A stretch of 64,000 nucleotides of DNA from Candidatus Cloacimonetes bacterium HGW-Cloacimonetes-2 (GCA_002842035.1 PHBP01000011.1:23163-87162); one strand, 5' to 3'; shown: positions 34,948 through 45,312, counted from the stretch's first letter. The notes: a model not told the origin generated them from the letters alone. Numbers and translations are program-made.

Positions 34948-37900
34948 TCACTTCAGGATCGCCATTTTCATGGTCTTTTCCAGAGTTCTCGAGCCTTTCT
35001 TGGCAATGATTTTGTAGAAATAAGCTCCATTTGCCAGCGTGAAGCCTTGCTCATCTTTACAATCCCAACCGTAAACGGTTCGGGGATATTCGTGATACCC
35101 CACACCGGTGGGTAATCCGGAGAATGTCTTGACCAGCCTTCCACTAACGGTATAAACCTTGATCGTCACCTCGTCAGCATTGTCTGTCAAAACATAAGTG
35201 AATCTCGTTCTGCCATCATTTCTGGGATCTTGAGCTCTTCCAACTACAGGATTGGGGTAGTTGCCGATATTACGAATATCAAAACGATCGTTTACAAAGA
35301 ACTGAATAGCTCTCGAATTGAAGTTTGAATTCACATCGCTGCAATCCACCAATAAGGTGTAGTTTCCTCGGGGAAGATTGAGCTGATACTTAATTGGGAT
35401 TCTATTGATGTTATCGCTATTGATCGCGATAGCATAATCATCCTCAGGCACCAATTCTCCGTTGATAAACAGACGAATAGAACTCTCAACCACATTGATG
35501 CCATTCGCATCACTGAGTAGCAGAGATATAGTTCCCGTTCCTGAGACATATCCACCAACAGTGAATTCCTGATCCTGTACGTTTACGTCGATTGAGGGAC
35601 CCGTCCTATCCTGATTTCGATAGATAGTATAGATACCCTGGCGGTTTACCTCAAAAACTACAAGATCTCCAACAGCAGACACATTACCACCCTGCCGCAT
35701 CCATTTCCGGTAAGTGGAATCCCAGCGATACACATTGTAGATGTTCTGGTTTTCATATTGTTGTGTGAGTGAATCGGTAGTATTGTAGTAGAACGTTAGT
35801 TTTACTCGTCTGCCATTCGCAAAGATACCGAGGCTATCAACCAAGCTGCTATCCATAGTCTTAATCTCATAGGGTATAGAATTGAAATTACTAGTACCCG
35901 GAGCTGGTGATCTCAATTTGACAGGATAGATATCGGGCTGCAAATTCGGCTCCAGTGCTGAGAGACCATTGATCGAGAACATTGAGCTACCACCGCTCGG
36001 AACGAGACCTGGCGGGATTTCGCAACTAAGGTTGGTATCTACGCTGTTCATAATTGCCCCTGCACTACCAACGAATTGGTAATTGAAGGGAAGAGCCAGA
36101 GTGATCGAGTTGTTTGTATTGAGGAACATATGCCATTCAGGGAAGGCATTGCTATAGTTTACGTTTACTTCAAAGTTCAGATTGGCGCCGGGCACACCTG
36201 CCAAATCGATGTATTCCCACCTTTCTACATTCACTGCCACGGGCGCTAGTATCCGATCTGTATGCAGGGTCTGAGTGCCACCGCTAGGCGTATAATAAAG
36301 CTTGAGATCGGTATTTGTCGAGTTGGCATTGCCGATATTGGTCACCAGCACCTTGAGCCTCAATTGGTCGTTATCCGCCTCAAGAGCAATATCTCTGAGA
36401 AAGAGATCAGGACCTGCCGAGACAAAGTTGTAGAGATTGGATTCAAACACTCCCTCGGTCGTAGTAAGAACATACTTATAAAAGATCTCCTTACCTGTTC
36501 TCTGAGCAGGCAGGAACCCGGTGCTGCGATAAAGTAGTGAATCCTGCGCATCGGCAGTCATCGGCAGGCTTACCCAGTTGGCTTCCAGACCTGTGCTGTC
36601 TGTACGGGCTTTGCAGATCAGGGACAAGACGAGCTCATTGCTAAAGATTCTCGCTGCAAAGCCGGTAGAATCTCTCCAGCTTGGATTGGCCGGAAACAAG
36701 TTGTTGTGAAAAACGCTGGGGCGTCCCACTCCAAAGGCAGACAGGCCTACATACTCCTGATCGCTGGAATAGCCTGTAACGTTAATCTTTCGGATAAAGT
36801 TCGTTCCACCACTCACCGGGACTACGTATGACGCGTTATAACTTCCCTGTATCACCGGTAAGTCAAACGGCACATTGATTATCTTTCCGCTATCTTTCAT
36901 AATATGCAGTCTGGCAGCGCTAACCCCTTCCGGGAACTCCGCGCTTACTCTCAGAGTATCTCCGGGATTAAGGCTGAGATTATCAGCAGTCACTGGTATC
37001 CCGGATTGTGGTCTCCTGAGCTTGATCAGCGGATCACCCAGATAGGCTGTTCCATTGGTCAAAGCGTATCTAGGCGCTATCGAACTGGTTGTTGTGAAGA
37101 ACCTGGCTTTGGTAAAGATCATTGCTTCACCTACGCTGGAAAAGTCATTTTCAAAAAGCGCTTCGGTAATTGCCAAGCCATAATCTTCATCCTGATCCAG
37201 ATAACCCAAACCGGAGAAACCAACTGTCGCGATAGCGCCTTTATTGGGCTGCAGGACAAGAGCTTCACTGATCGATGAGGCTCCATTGGTATCAAAGGCC
37301 GAGGCATAACACGCCAAACTCATAACAATCGGGAATACTTGATTATTCAGCGTAGCTACATCGTTGAAATTGAACAGGTTGTAATCAGCCCAGACGCGTC
37401 CACCACCGTGTCCCATAAACTGCAGATAGCTAGTACCGGAGTTTATCGCATCTTTCAGATTGAAAGTACCGCCAAAGTAATCATTTGAAACAGTCTGTGT
37501 GGTCGTATAAATTCTGCTTACCCTATAATGATCCGGGATGTTTTTTCTTCTAATCCGTTCGGATTGCACCGAAAAGATATCGTTTCCATCTGAGATCTTT
37601 CCTCCTGCAGTTAGAGTAATATGGCTGTTCCAAATCCTGTTTGTCATTGGCTCGGAACGATATTTGACTGCTTTGGCGGCATAATCAGCTATCTGTTCCG
37701 GCTTCCAGATACTAATTCTCGCCACTGATATATCTGCTACAATATCAGTTCCAACTATACAACCAAACCAGTTGTCGCTTGCAGTCGCCCCGTGCTTGTA
37801 TGTCCAAGTCTTCTTCACGGGGATTTGGTTATAAATCCTGGAGGGACTATTATCACGGGTATCGTCTGTACCCTCTCCAATCAGAATCAAGTGTTTTATT

Positions 37901-39954
37901 CTTGGACTTGCCCAATTGTTATAGGCATACTTGGTAAAGTCTCTGATCGCTTCTGCCGATACAATTCCATGATTGAATTCATCGTAGATATCCTGTATAT
38001 CCACAATCTTTACTATGTGTCCTTCGCTCTCCCACAGATCCATCAGAGTCTGAGTGCCCTCAGAATGGATAAACTGCCTGGGTATAACGACAACCACATC
38101 ACCGCTATTGCCTGGATTCTTCAAATCTGAGGGGAAATTGAGCCTGATGCTCTTGGGAAGCTTCTTCTGAGACTCGGTTACAGCATAGTACTTTACCGAG
38201 TTACTAAAAACGCTATCCTGGAAAGTCACCGTCCAGGGCGCGATGCCGTCCGTATTAAAGGGCTCGATCTGTAGGTTATTGAAAACGCTAGAGCCAATTT
38301 TGTAAACAGACACATTGTTTTGAGAGAAGCCTTCCAATTGGAATTGGAACAGGCCTCCCGGTCGGTTGGATGGCTTAGTAAAGCTGATCCAATCCTGATT
38401 GGTTTTGTACTCTCTCCAATATGTTATATCCGCATAATCCAGCATCACTTGCTCTCTATCACCCATTACGGTATTGCCGGAAAGGCTGATATAGAGATAG
38501 TTTGTTCCATGCGTAAAGAATGAATTGGGTATGGGATTCTGATTTGTAAAGAGCTTTTCGTTTTGCCCCACCCAGCTATGTGAATTGATCATAGCCTGAT
38601 TGATTCTTACTGTGGCATCGTGATCAAACTGACCGGGTATTATCTGATCGGAGTAAGTCAAGCCATGCAGCATTACCTTCGCGCTGCCGGTTCTAATCGT
38701 ACTATCCTTGGGATATTGCAACTCAAAGGGGATGATATCAAGGTTTGGAGCGCTGATTTTCTTCCAAAACCACAGATCTTCACGATAGAAATCAGGATTA
38801 CCGGATGTCCATTTATTACCCAGCTTATCGCTTACATTTTGCTGCTCGATATGTATGGAAGATTCAAAAGCATCCGGAATAACAAACTGCAACTGGTTGG
38901 AATTGACCAAGCCGCCATTCTCAACCATCATTCTAGCGCCAAACTTATCTATCAGACTCAGCGTATATACATTTTCAGCAGTATAATCATCCTGATAGCC
39001 AGTATCACCATAGTGCCTATCGCCATAGAACTCAAAGTAATCACCCGGATTGAAGTATCCATCCGATTCTCCGAAAAAGGCGATTGGAACTTGTCCCTGT
39101 TCGTTTCTAAGCTCCAAATACCTGGGATCTACATTATCGACATTCCATTCCAGATTGATATCCAGAGAATCCAGCATCATCGACATATAGGTCTTTAGAT
39201 ACTGATAAGTAATCTTGTAGATACCTTCGCTATCCACAACGAATTGCAAGGCAGTGATATTTGTTCCAGTCTTTGGGCTCTCATAATCATCAGCTCTGCT
39301 TCTGGCCAATCTCCAGTTTTGAGAGCTCGAATTGTTTATAAAGAAGCTATTCGCGGCAGTATCCAGGGGATTATCGCTTATCTGCCAGTCTCCACTGGCC
39401 CTGGTGTCGCCATGAATACTGATAACTATCCTTAACTTGGAGTGTACAAGCAGCTCTCTGCTGGTAGCCCGGTACTGGAAAGGACGTATGCTGATTGGAA
39501 CGAAGCGTCTGTCTCCTATGAAAGCAGCCTCTCCCCTCTCGACTACGAGTTCCGGATATGCGGCAGCCCTGCTATAAGCCCGGTTGTCTTGCCAGAATAC
39601 ATAGTCCGGTTCGTCATCTGTTAGAACCATCCTGGGATTTGGCATCAGGTTTACGCCGGGTCTGATATTCATCTGATCAGTTTGAATACTGATACTGATA
39701 TCACCTTCGACTGGAATTCCCACTGCAGTGCTAAAACTAATCAGCTTGGGATATCCCTCGTCTCCAAAAACGCTGCCATCCTCTGAGATAATCTGATGCC
39801 ATACTGCACCATTCTCATCAACTTGCCTTATCTCATAATCCGGCATCTCAAAATCTATTACTACCTGAGACGGAGATTGGCTTACCAGTGTGATCCCGGT
39901 AGCAAAAACCCATACAGGAAGGACTACCAGGGCTAGCCATATATATCTTTTCAT
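34948..39954 (-). CDS. porU: PorU-like C25 cysteine peptidase (T9SS sortase candidate)
   Basis: A 1668-aa exported C25 (gingipain-family) protein resembling PorU, which removes the sorting domain of T9SS cargo and attaches the cargo to the cell surface. After the signal peptide comes an N-terminal propeptide-like region and beta domains to about residue 600. The caspase-like peptidase follows, with VVVIPRQFI, HLILIGEGTDDTR, catalytic His849 in FMGHGGGRVW and Cys882 in SLACYASAFD. Their 33-residue spacing is the same as in the gingipains. Several Ig-like regions follow. The last 90 residues have a FlgD/T9SS-like domain (NYPNPVVGRA, YTVSGRLVKTF, GWDCKDEQG, NGAYFYKI). It lies between purD and the PorV-like gene. 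Confidence 0.85.
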   Translation of the reverse strand: MKRYIWLALVVLPVWVFATGITLVSQSPSQVVIDFEMPDYEIRQVDENGAVWHQIISEDGSVFGDEGYPKLISFSTAVGIPVEGDISISIQTDQMNIRPGVNLMPNPRMVLTDDEPDYVFWQDNRAYSRAAAYPELVVERGEAAFIGDRRFVPISIRPFQYRATSRELLVHSKLRIVISIHGDTRASGDWQISDNPLDTAANSFFINNSSSQNWRLARSRADDYESPKTGTNITALQFVVDSEGIYKITYQYLKTYMSMMLDSLDINLEWNVDNVDPRYLELRNEQGQVPIAFFGESDGYFNPGDYFEFYGDRHYGDTGYQDDYTAENVYTLSLIDKFGARMMVENGGLVNSNQLQFVIPDAFESSIHIEQQNVSDKLGNKWTSGNPDFYREDLWFWKKISAPNLDIIPFELQYPKDSTIRTGSAKVMLHGLTYSDQIIPGQFDHDATVRINQAMINSHSWVGQNEKLFTNQNPIPNSFFTHGTNYLYISLSGNTVMGDREQVMLDYADITYWREYKTNQDWISFTKPSNRPGGLFQFQLEGFSQNNVSVYKIGSSVFNNLQIEPFNTDGIAPWTVTFQDSVFSNSVKYYAVTESQKKLPKSIRLNFPSDLKNPGNSGDVVVVIPRQFIHSEGTQTLMDLWESEGHIVKIVDIQDIYDEFNHGIVSAEAIRDFTKYAYNNWASPRIKHLILIGEGTDDTRDNSPSRIYNQIPVKKTWTYKHGATASDNWFGCIVGTDIVADISVARISIWKPEQIADYAAKAVKYRSEPMTNRIWNSHITLTAGGKISDGNDIFSVQSERIRRKNIPDHYRVSRIYTTTQTVSNDYFGGTFNLKDAINSGTSYLQFMGHGGGRVWADYNLFNFNDVATLNNQVFPIVMSLACYASAFDTNGASSISEALVLQPNKGAIATVGFSGLGYLDQDEDYGLAITEALFENDFSSVGEAMIFTKARFFTTTSSIAPRYALTNGTAYLGDPLIKLRRPQSGIPVTADNLSLNPGDTLRVSAEFPEGVSAARLHIMKDSGKIINVPFDLPVIQGSYNASYVVPVSGGTNFIRKINVTGYSSDQEYVGLSAFGVGRPSVFHNNLFPANPSWRDSTGFAARIFSNELVLSLICKARTDSTGLEANWVSLPMTADAQDSLLYRSTGFLPAQRTGKEIFYKYVLTTTEGVFESNLYNFVSAGPDLFLRDIALEADNDQLRLKVLVTNIGNANSTNTDLKLYYTPSGGTQTLHTDRILAPVAVNVERWEYIDLAGVPGANLNFEVNVNYSNAFPEWHMFLNTNNSITLALPFNYQFVGSAGAIMNSVDTNLSCEIPPGLVPSGGSSMFSINGLSALEPNLQPDIYPVKLRSPAPGTSNFNSIPYEIKTMDSSLVDSLGIFANGRRVKLTFYYNTTDSLTQQYENQNIYNVYRWDSTYRKWMRQGGNVSAVGDLVVFEVNRQGIYTIYRNQDRTGPSIDVNVQDQEFTVGGYVSGTGTISLLLSDANGINVVESSIRLFINGELVPEDDYAIAINSDNINRIPIKYQLNLPRGNYTLLVDCSDVNSNFNSRAIQFFVNDRFDIRNIGNYPNPVVGRAQDPRNDGRTRFTYVLTDNADEVTIKVYTVSGRLVKTFSGLPTGVGYHEYPRTVYGWDCKDEQGFTLANGAYFYKIIAKKGSRTLEKTMKMAILK

Positions 39955-39956
39955 TA

Positions 39957-41210
39957 TTACTCCAGACCTATGCTAAAAGTGTTTGATCTCAAACCGATGT
40001 CACCGCGGTAGTACTTACCATCAAAATCGATCTTCTGCGCATCGGTATAAACTATCTTGCGGGCTTCCATTAGATCCTTGCCCAAGGCTGTGAGCATTAT
40101 CACTCTTCCGCCGTTGTTTACCAGGCAATCACTACCTGCTTTTACTCCTGCATAAGAGATGATAGATTCCAGAGGATCGGATATCCGGATAGGATACCCG
40201 GTATCCGGCTTGGCAGGATATCCCCGCGATGCCAATACAAGCGTCACGGAGCAACCCGGTTTCCATTCCAATCTGATCTCTGATATCTTCCCTTCGATTA
40301 TTGCCTCGCATATTTCCACCATATCGGTTTTCAATAGTGGCAAGACTGCTTCGGCTTCGGGATCACCCCAACGGCAATTGAATTCCAAGACCTTGGGACC
40401 TTCACGGGTAATCATCAATCCGCAGTACAGGACGCCGCAGAAAGGATAAGCTTCCTCTCTCATAGCGTCTATCACCGGCTTGATGATCTCAAGCTCGATC
40501 TGTTCCCGATAGGCTTCGCCTTCTTCGAGTGGTGCGACCGCGCCCATACCACCGGTATTTGGTCCCATATCATTGTCATAAAGCTGCTTATGATCCTGTG
40601 AAAAAACCGTCGTACAGAAATCAGTTCCATCTGTGATGGCGAATAAAGATAGCTCCCACCCGCTCAAAAACTCTTCAACGATTACTCCTTCCTTGTCTGT
40701 TTTGCTGTAAAGAGCCCCCAGGGCATCTTCCATCGCTGTGGAATCTTCCAGAATATACACACCCTTGCCCGCGGATAATCCATCCGCCTTGATCACGACC
40801 GGATAGCCAAATTCCGCTATCAAGCTTCTTGCTTCATCGGCTGAATTAGCCTTGCCATATCTGGCACTGGGCACATTGTGCCGCTGCATCAGATCTTTGG
40901 CAAAAGCCTTGCTGGTTTCTATCCTACCGGCTGCTTGAGATGGTCCAACAACCCGCAGCCCGCGCTCTCTCAGAAAATCCGTAAGCCCATCTTCAACAGG
41001 CTGTTCATTGCCTACAAAAACCAGATCGATCCGGCTTGTCTCGCAGTAATCCGCTATATCCCGGTGGCTACATAGCTTTACGCATTCGTAAATACCTCCG
41101 ATACCATCATTCCCCGGTGAGACAATAATCTTTTTTACTTTGGGGCTACGGGCAAAGGCATCAGCTATTGCGTGCTCTCTACCCCCACTACCAATTATCA
41201 GTATATTCAA
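39957..41210 (-). CDS. purD: Phosphoribosylamine-glycine ligase
   Basis: ATP-grasp enzyme of de novo purine synthesis, 417 aa. Motifs: NILIIGSGGREHAIADAF at the start, VFVGNEQPVEDGL, KADGLSAGKGVYI, the signature MGPNTGGMGAVAP and FNCRWGDPEAEAVLP. The start is TTG, overlapping the cinA stop codon (TTGA), with AGG a few bases upstream; no ATG is available in frame near the conserved N-terminus. It is followed closely by the PorU-like gene. Confidence 0.95.
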   Translation of the reverse strand: MNILIIGSGGREHAIADAFARSPKVKKIIVSPGNDGIGGIYECVKLCSHRDIADYCETSRIDLVFVGNEQPVEDGLTDFLRERGLRVVGPSQAAGRIETSKAFAKDLMQRHNVPSARYGKANSADEARSLIAEFGYPVVIKADGLSAGKGVYILEDSTAMEDALGALYSKTDKEGVIVEEFLSGWELSLFAITDGTDFCTTVFSQDHKQLYDNDMGPNTGGMGAVAPLEEGEAYREQIELEIIKPVIDAMREEAYPFCGVLYCGLMITREGPKVLEFNCRWGDPEAEAVLPLLKTDMVEICEAIIEGKISEIRLEWKPGCSVTLVLASRGYPAKPDTGYPIRISDPLESIISYAGVKAGSDCLVNNGGRVIMLTALGKDLMEARKIVYTDAQKIDFDGKYYRGDIGLRSNTFSIGLE

Positions 41211-42427
41211 AGAGACCTACTTTCCAGTAATCTTATCAGTTCTAATATAGCATATTCTGCTGCTTTAAAGCGGATCGAGACTCTCGAGCCATTGAATATC
41301 ATAGTTTTTGCATACTTTGTGTCTTTACAGGCAAAGGCAAAACAGACCAAGCCGACCGGCTTTTCCGGGCTGCCTCCATCCGGACCTGCAATTCCGGTAA
41401 TCGAGACTGCCAGATCTGCCCGGGAAAGCTTCTGTAATCCACTGAGCATTGCCAGAGCGGTTTCTTCGCTTACAGCTCCCAGACTCTCAATAATCTCTGC
41501 CGGTACGCCCAGTACTTCTTCTTTGATCCGGTTTGCATAGCTGACCACACCACCCAGGAAATAGTCACTGGCCCCCGGCACTTCGGTGATCATATCTCCC
41601 AATAGCCCGCCTGTGCAGGATTCTACCACAGCCAGTTTCAGGCCTTGGGAGCGTAGCAATTGTCCCAGCTGCCAGGCAGGGGATTGAGCGTCAATTGCCC
41701 AGACATAGCTGCCAATCTCTTCCATTAGTGCTTTTCGCGTATTTTCTATCAGCTGTTCATCAGATCCATAGAGCCTTAGATCCACCCTCCCGGTCTGAGG
41801 AAGCCAGGCATGCTTGATCTCCTGCGGCCAGGGGAAATGCTCCAGCTTCTCCGCCAATAGCGATTCCGATATCCCCCAGGTGTGCATATTGCTTACGACC
41901 AGAGGCTTATTGTTATATGAACCACGCAATCTCTGCCTGATATGCGTCTCAAAGAGCCACTGCATCTCCAGCGGCACTCCGGGCAGAGCGAAAAAGCTCT
42001 TGGAATTATCCGAATAATGCAATCCCGGAGCTGTACCCATATCGTTTCTGAGAACTTCAAAGCCCTGGGGCACCAAGGCTTGATTACGATTTGTCTGCGG
42101 GGTAGGCTGATTACGGCGGGAAAAGAGATTCTGCACATGCTCCCAGACCGCTTCATCGTGTATTAGAGGGGCAGAAAAGAACTCCGCTATAGAGCTCTTT
42201 GTGATATCATCATCCGTAGGTCCCAAGCCACCGGTGCAGATCACGATCCTATAATTTTCCCAGCAATAGGCAAGCGCTTTGCCAATCTCCCGGGGATCGT
42301 CTTTGATCGTAATGGCGTATTCCGCTTCCAGCCCCAGAGCAGCCAGCTCCGTTGCCAGATATTGCAGATTCGTATTGAGCGTTCTGCCCAATAAGATCTC
42401 GTTTCCTATGGATATGATGGCTGTCAT
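41207..42427 (-). CDS. cinA: CinA-family protein (nicotinamide mononucleotide deamidase-related)
   Basis: A 406-aa two-domain CinA protein. The N-terminal MoCF-like domain (SIGNEILLGRTLNTNLQYLA, CTGGLGPTDDDITK, FALPGVPLEM) is linked to nucleotide pyrophosphatase activity. The C-terminal deamidase domain (LAVVESCTGGLLGDMITEVPGASDYF split, VSITGIAGPDGGSPEKPVG) recycles nicotinamide mononucleotide. The ATG at 42427 gives the canonical start TAIISIGNEIL; an upstream in-frame start at 42487 lies in the proS end. It is two bases after proS and overlaps purD. Confidence 0.94.
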   Translation of the reverse strand: MTAIISIGNEILLGRTLNTNLQYLATELAALGLEAEYAITIKDDPREIGKALAYCWENYRIVICTGGLGPTDDDITKSSIAEFFSAPLIHDEAVWEHVQNLFSRRNQPTPQTNRNQALVPQGFEVLRNDMGTAPGLHYSDNSKSFFALPGVPLEMQWLFETHIRQRLRGSYNNKPLVVSNMHTWGISESLLAEKLEHFPWPQEIKHAWLPQTGRVDLRLYGSDEQLIENTRKALMEEIGSYVWAIDAQSPAWQLGQLLRSQGLKLAVVESCTGGLLGDMITEVPGASDYFLGGVVSYANRIKEEVLGVPAEIIESLGAVSEETALAMLSGLQKLSRADLAVSITGIAGPDGGSPEKPVGLVCFAFACKDTKYAKTMIFNGSRVSIRFKAAEYAILELIRLLESRSL

Positions 42428-42429
42428 TA

Positions 42430-43947
42430 TCAATATGACTTTGCGAAAATCACTCTCAGCTTGCTGGGCTTGGCACAGCAGATGCACTTACCATCCTCAT
42501 TTTGCCCCTCAAAGGGGATACAGCGAACAGTAACCTTGAGATCTTCCTTGATCTTTTCTTCGCAATCAACTGATCCACACCAGGGAGAGAAGGCAAAGCC
42601 TCCGTGAATCTCCGCAGCGTTTTTGGGCGTATAAAAGCTATAGAACTCTTTGTTGTCATCTATCTTTACGATATTATCATCCCTGAATTTCAATGCTCTG
42701 GCATAGATACCGGCTTGCATTTCGGAGAGAGTTCTGATGATGTACTCCTTTAGATCGCCAACAGCCACAGAGCTCTTATCACGAGGCTCCAGATCCCTGC
42801 GCGCCACCATTACGGCTCCGCTTGCCACATCACGGGGACCTATCTCTATCCTCAAAGGAATACCTTTCTTGATCCAATACCAGTTTCTTTCGCTGGAGGT
42901 AAGATCGCGATCATCCAGTTCTGTATAAATCCTGATATCTTCAAACTGACTTCCCTTCAGATCTTGCTCGATGCTTCTGGCAAGTACCATCACCTGCTCT
43001 CTTTCGGTCTCATCGCGATAGATCGGAATAATTGCCACGTGCGAGGGAGCGATCTTGGGCGGTAAAACCAGGCCGTTATCATCGCTGTGCGCCATTATCA
43101 AGGCACCTATCAAGCGGGTAGAGACTCCCCATGAGGTCGTCCAGGCATAGTCAAATTCACTCTGTCTGTTTTGGAACTTTATCCCGGAAGCCTTGGCAAA
43201 GTTTTGCCCCAAAAAGTGCGAAGTGCCGGATTGCAGGGCTTTCTTATCCTGCATCATTGCTTCGATACAATATGTATTCACGGCTCCGGGAAACTTCTCT
43301 CCCTCGGTCTTTTCACCTTTGATCACAGGTATGGCGAGATAGTCCTGAGCAAAGCTGGCATAGACATCCAGCATCTTGAGGGTCTCTTCCATAGCGTCTT
43401 CCCGGCTTTCATGCACGGTATGGCCTTCTTGCCATAGAAACTCGGCTGTTCTGAGGAAGAGCCTGGTGCGCATTTCCCAGCGCACTATGTTTGCCCACTG
43501 ATTGATTAATAGAGGCAGATCGCGATAGGAATTTACCCACTTGGCAAAGGAAGCTCCGATAATCGTCTCGGAGGTAGGCCGCACTATATAAGGCTCTGTA
43601 AGCTCTCCGGCTACCTTGAGCCCGCCCTGGCCGTCGTCTTCGAGCTTGGAATGAGTCACGACCGCGCATTCCTTGGCAAAGCCCTCTACGTGCTCTGCTT
43701 CTTTTTCAAAATAGCTCTTTGGTATAAAGATCGGGAAATAGGCATTACGATGCCCTGTCTCACGGAACATCCCGTCCAGTACCCTCTGTATATTTTCCCA
43801 AATGGCATAGCCCCAGGGTTTGATTACCATACAACCGCGTACATCGCTGTTTTCAGCCAAGTCCGCGGCTTTGATTACCTGCTGATACCATTCTGCATAA
43901 TTTTCTTCACGAGTCGGCTCGATCGCCGTCTTCTTTTGCTTGCTCAT
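42430..43947 (-). CDS. proS: Prolyl-tRNA synthetase, archaeal/eukaryotic type
   Basis: Charges tRNA-Pro. The 505-aa protein is of the short archaeal-type class found in some bacteria, without the large editing insertion of the E. coli enzyme. Motif 2 region: PYIVRPTSETIIGASFAKW, NQWANIVRWEMRTRLFLRTAEFLWQEGHT (split). The anticodon domain has VAIIPIYRDE. The C-terminus carries a zinc-type cluster (WCGSVDCEEKI with CICCAK). It heads the long minus-strand gene run and precedes cinA. Confidence 0.95.
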   Translation of the reverse strand: MSKQKKTAIEPTREENYAEWYQQVIKAADLAENSDVRGCMVIKPWGYAIWENIQRVLDGMFRETGHRNAYFPIFIPKSYFEKEAEHVEGFAKECAVVTHSKLEDDGQGGLKVAGELTEPYIVRPTSETIIGASFAKWVNSYRDLPLLINQWANIVRWEMRTRLFLRTAEFLWQEGHTVHESREDAMEETLKMLDVYASFAQDYLAIPVIKGEKTEGEKFPGAVNTYCIEAMMQDKKALQSGTSHFLGQNFAKASGIKFQNRQSEFDYAWTTSWGVSTRLIGALIMAHSDDNGLVLPPKIAPSHVAIIPIYRDETEREQVMVLARSIEQDLKGSQFEDIRIYTELDDRDLTSSERNWYWIKKGIPLRIEIGPRDVASGAVMVARRDLEPRDKSSVAVGDLKEYIIRTLSEMQAGIYARALKFRDDNIVKIDDNKEFYSFYTPKNAAEIHGGFAFSPWCGSVDCEEKIKEDLKVTVRCIPFEGQNEDGKCICCAKPSKLRVIFAKSY

Positions 43948-44268
43948 TCATATCTCCACTTGATTTTTCCAGAGATTCCATTATCTGAAACGGACTTTAT
44001 CTGTCAATAGAATAGACTGGCAGATTATGGCAATATTCAGCCTTTGGCATTGATTTTTTTACTCAGTGGAGTCTGTGCTACGCTTTACCTGATGTATATC
44101 CTGCCTTATCAGCATTACCTGTTAAACAGCGAATGAGCCCCCTACATACGGCATTACAGATAGCTTTGCGTGTTCATTGCATAGTGCGTTTGCACTGAAG
44201 GGGCGTTAGATATCTACACAAGTTCGCACCTACGGGATTCGAGGCTGCAAATGGATAATCGAGGCTTC
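43948..44268. other. Gene-free stretch without recognised features
   Basis: 321 bp between the proS start and the hydE end. I see no open frame with a credible start, no tRNA fold and no 11-bp array. Two weak hairpins are present: AGTGC-GTTT-GCACT around 44184-44197, and GAGGC / GCCTC overlapping the hydE stop. Both are too short to interpret. Confidence 0.5.
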
Positions 44269-45312
44269 CTACTGCCTCTTATTGAAATGCGGAGAATCAC
44301 CCCACTCTTTATAGCCGATGGTCTCGCCGATCGATTCTATCCTTCGCTCCAGACAATGAACGCATTCGGAGGCGTTTTCGTCCAGGCAGGGCTTACCCTC
44401 GTAAAGCTGGTAATTTGAGCGATACTTCGTATCGGTGATATTTGGCATAATGATATTAGCGCCAGCTAAAAGCCCCATCTCGCGTCCGGTGGGATTGAGT
44501 GCCTGCAGTGCGGTAGTAGAGGCAATATTGATATCTTTGAGGGCTATGCGGCAGGTCGCGATCAGCTTGAGCCCGTTTTCGAGGGCAAGCTCTTGATCAA
44601 AGCCTTCCACCAAATGCCCCAGAGGAGTATCTTTGTGCGGTATGAAAGGTCCCATCCCCAGCATATCGATATCCTCATCATAAAAGAACAAAATGTCGTT
44701 GGCAAGATCTTCCACGCTCTGCCCCGGGAGTCCGGTCATCACACCGGTACCTGTCTGCCAGCCCAGCTTCTTGAGTGTACGGATGGTCTGTAATCTGCGT
44801 TCAAAGGAATGATCCGCCGGGTGAAGCTGCTTGTAAAGCTCCGGATTGCTGGTCTCGATGCGGATCAGATAGCGATGCGCACCGCTCGCTTGCCACAGCT
44901 TGAGCGTTTCCTCGGTCTGTTCGCCCAGGGATAACGTGATCCCCAGCTCTCCCCTGCTCAGCTCGTGAATATCCTGCAAAAGCTCGTTGACATAGCTGAT
45001 ATACCAGGCATCCTCACGCTCTCCGGATTGTAGCACCATCGAGCCGTAATTCTGTTTCCAAGCCCACTCCGCCGCTTCCAGCACCTCGTCTTTGGAGATG
45101 ATATAACGGTTGTTGTTGCTATTATCCTTGCGAATGCCGCAATAATAGCAGTTCTTTGTGCAGATATTGCTCAGCTCGACAATCCCGCGGAAATAGACCT
45201 TGGTGCCCACAGTCTCTTTCTTGATCTGATAGGCTTGTTTATACAGGGCTTCGAGCTCATCCGGCTTGTGCAGGCTCAGCATCTCGATAAGTTCAGCTTT
45301 GTTGGGACGCAT
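44269..45312 (-). CDS. hydE: [FeFe]-hydrogenase maturase HydE (radical SAM)
   Basis: A 347-aa radical SAM enzyme of the HydE/BioB group; HydE acts in making the H-cluster of [FeFe] hydrogenase. The N-terminal FRGIVELSNICTKNCYYCGIRKDNSNNNRY (split) holds the CxxxCxxC site, then VLQSGEREDAWY, GITLSLGEQTEETL, HRYLIRIETSNPELY, GMGPFIPHKDTPL and ANIIMPNITDTKYRSNYQLYEGKPC (split), all matching HydE rather than biotin synthase. The ATG at 45312 was chosen by the GAGAG upstream and homology. No other hydrogenase gene is in the window. Confidence 0.9.
   Translation of the reverse strand: MRPNKAELIEMLSLHKPDELEALYKQAYQIKKETVGTKVYFRGIVELSNICTKNCYYCGIRKDNSNNNRYIISKDEVLEAAEWAWKQNYGSMVLQSGEREDAWYISYVNELLQDIHELSRGELGITLSLGEQTEETLKLWQASGAHRYLIRIETSNPELYKQLHPADHSFERRLQTIRTLKKLGWQTGTGVMTGLPGQSVEDLANDILFFYDEDIDMLGMGPFIPHKDTPLGHLVEGFDQELALENGLKLIATCRIALKDINIASTTALQALNPTGREMGLLAGANIIMPNITDTKYRSNYQLYEGKPCLDENASECVHCLERRIESIGETIGYKEWGDSPHFNKRQ

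Noticed and set aside
43948..44268. Possible tRNA or small RNA gene before proS
   Set aside because: I could not fold a cloverleaf or find a T-loop sequence; only weak short hairpins are present.
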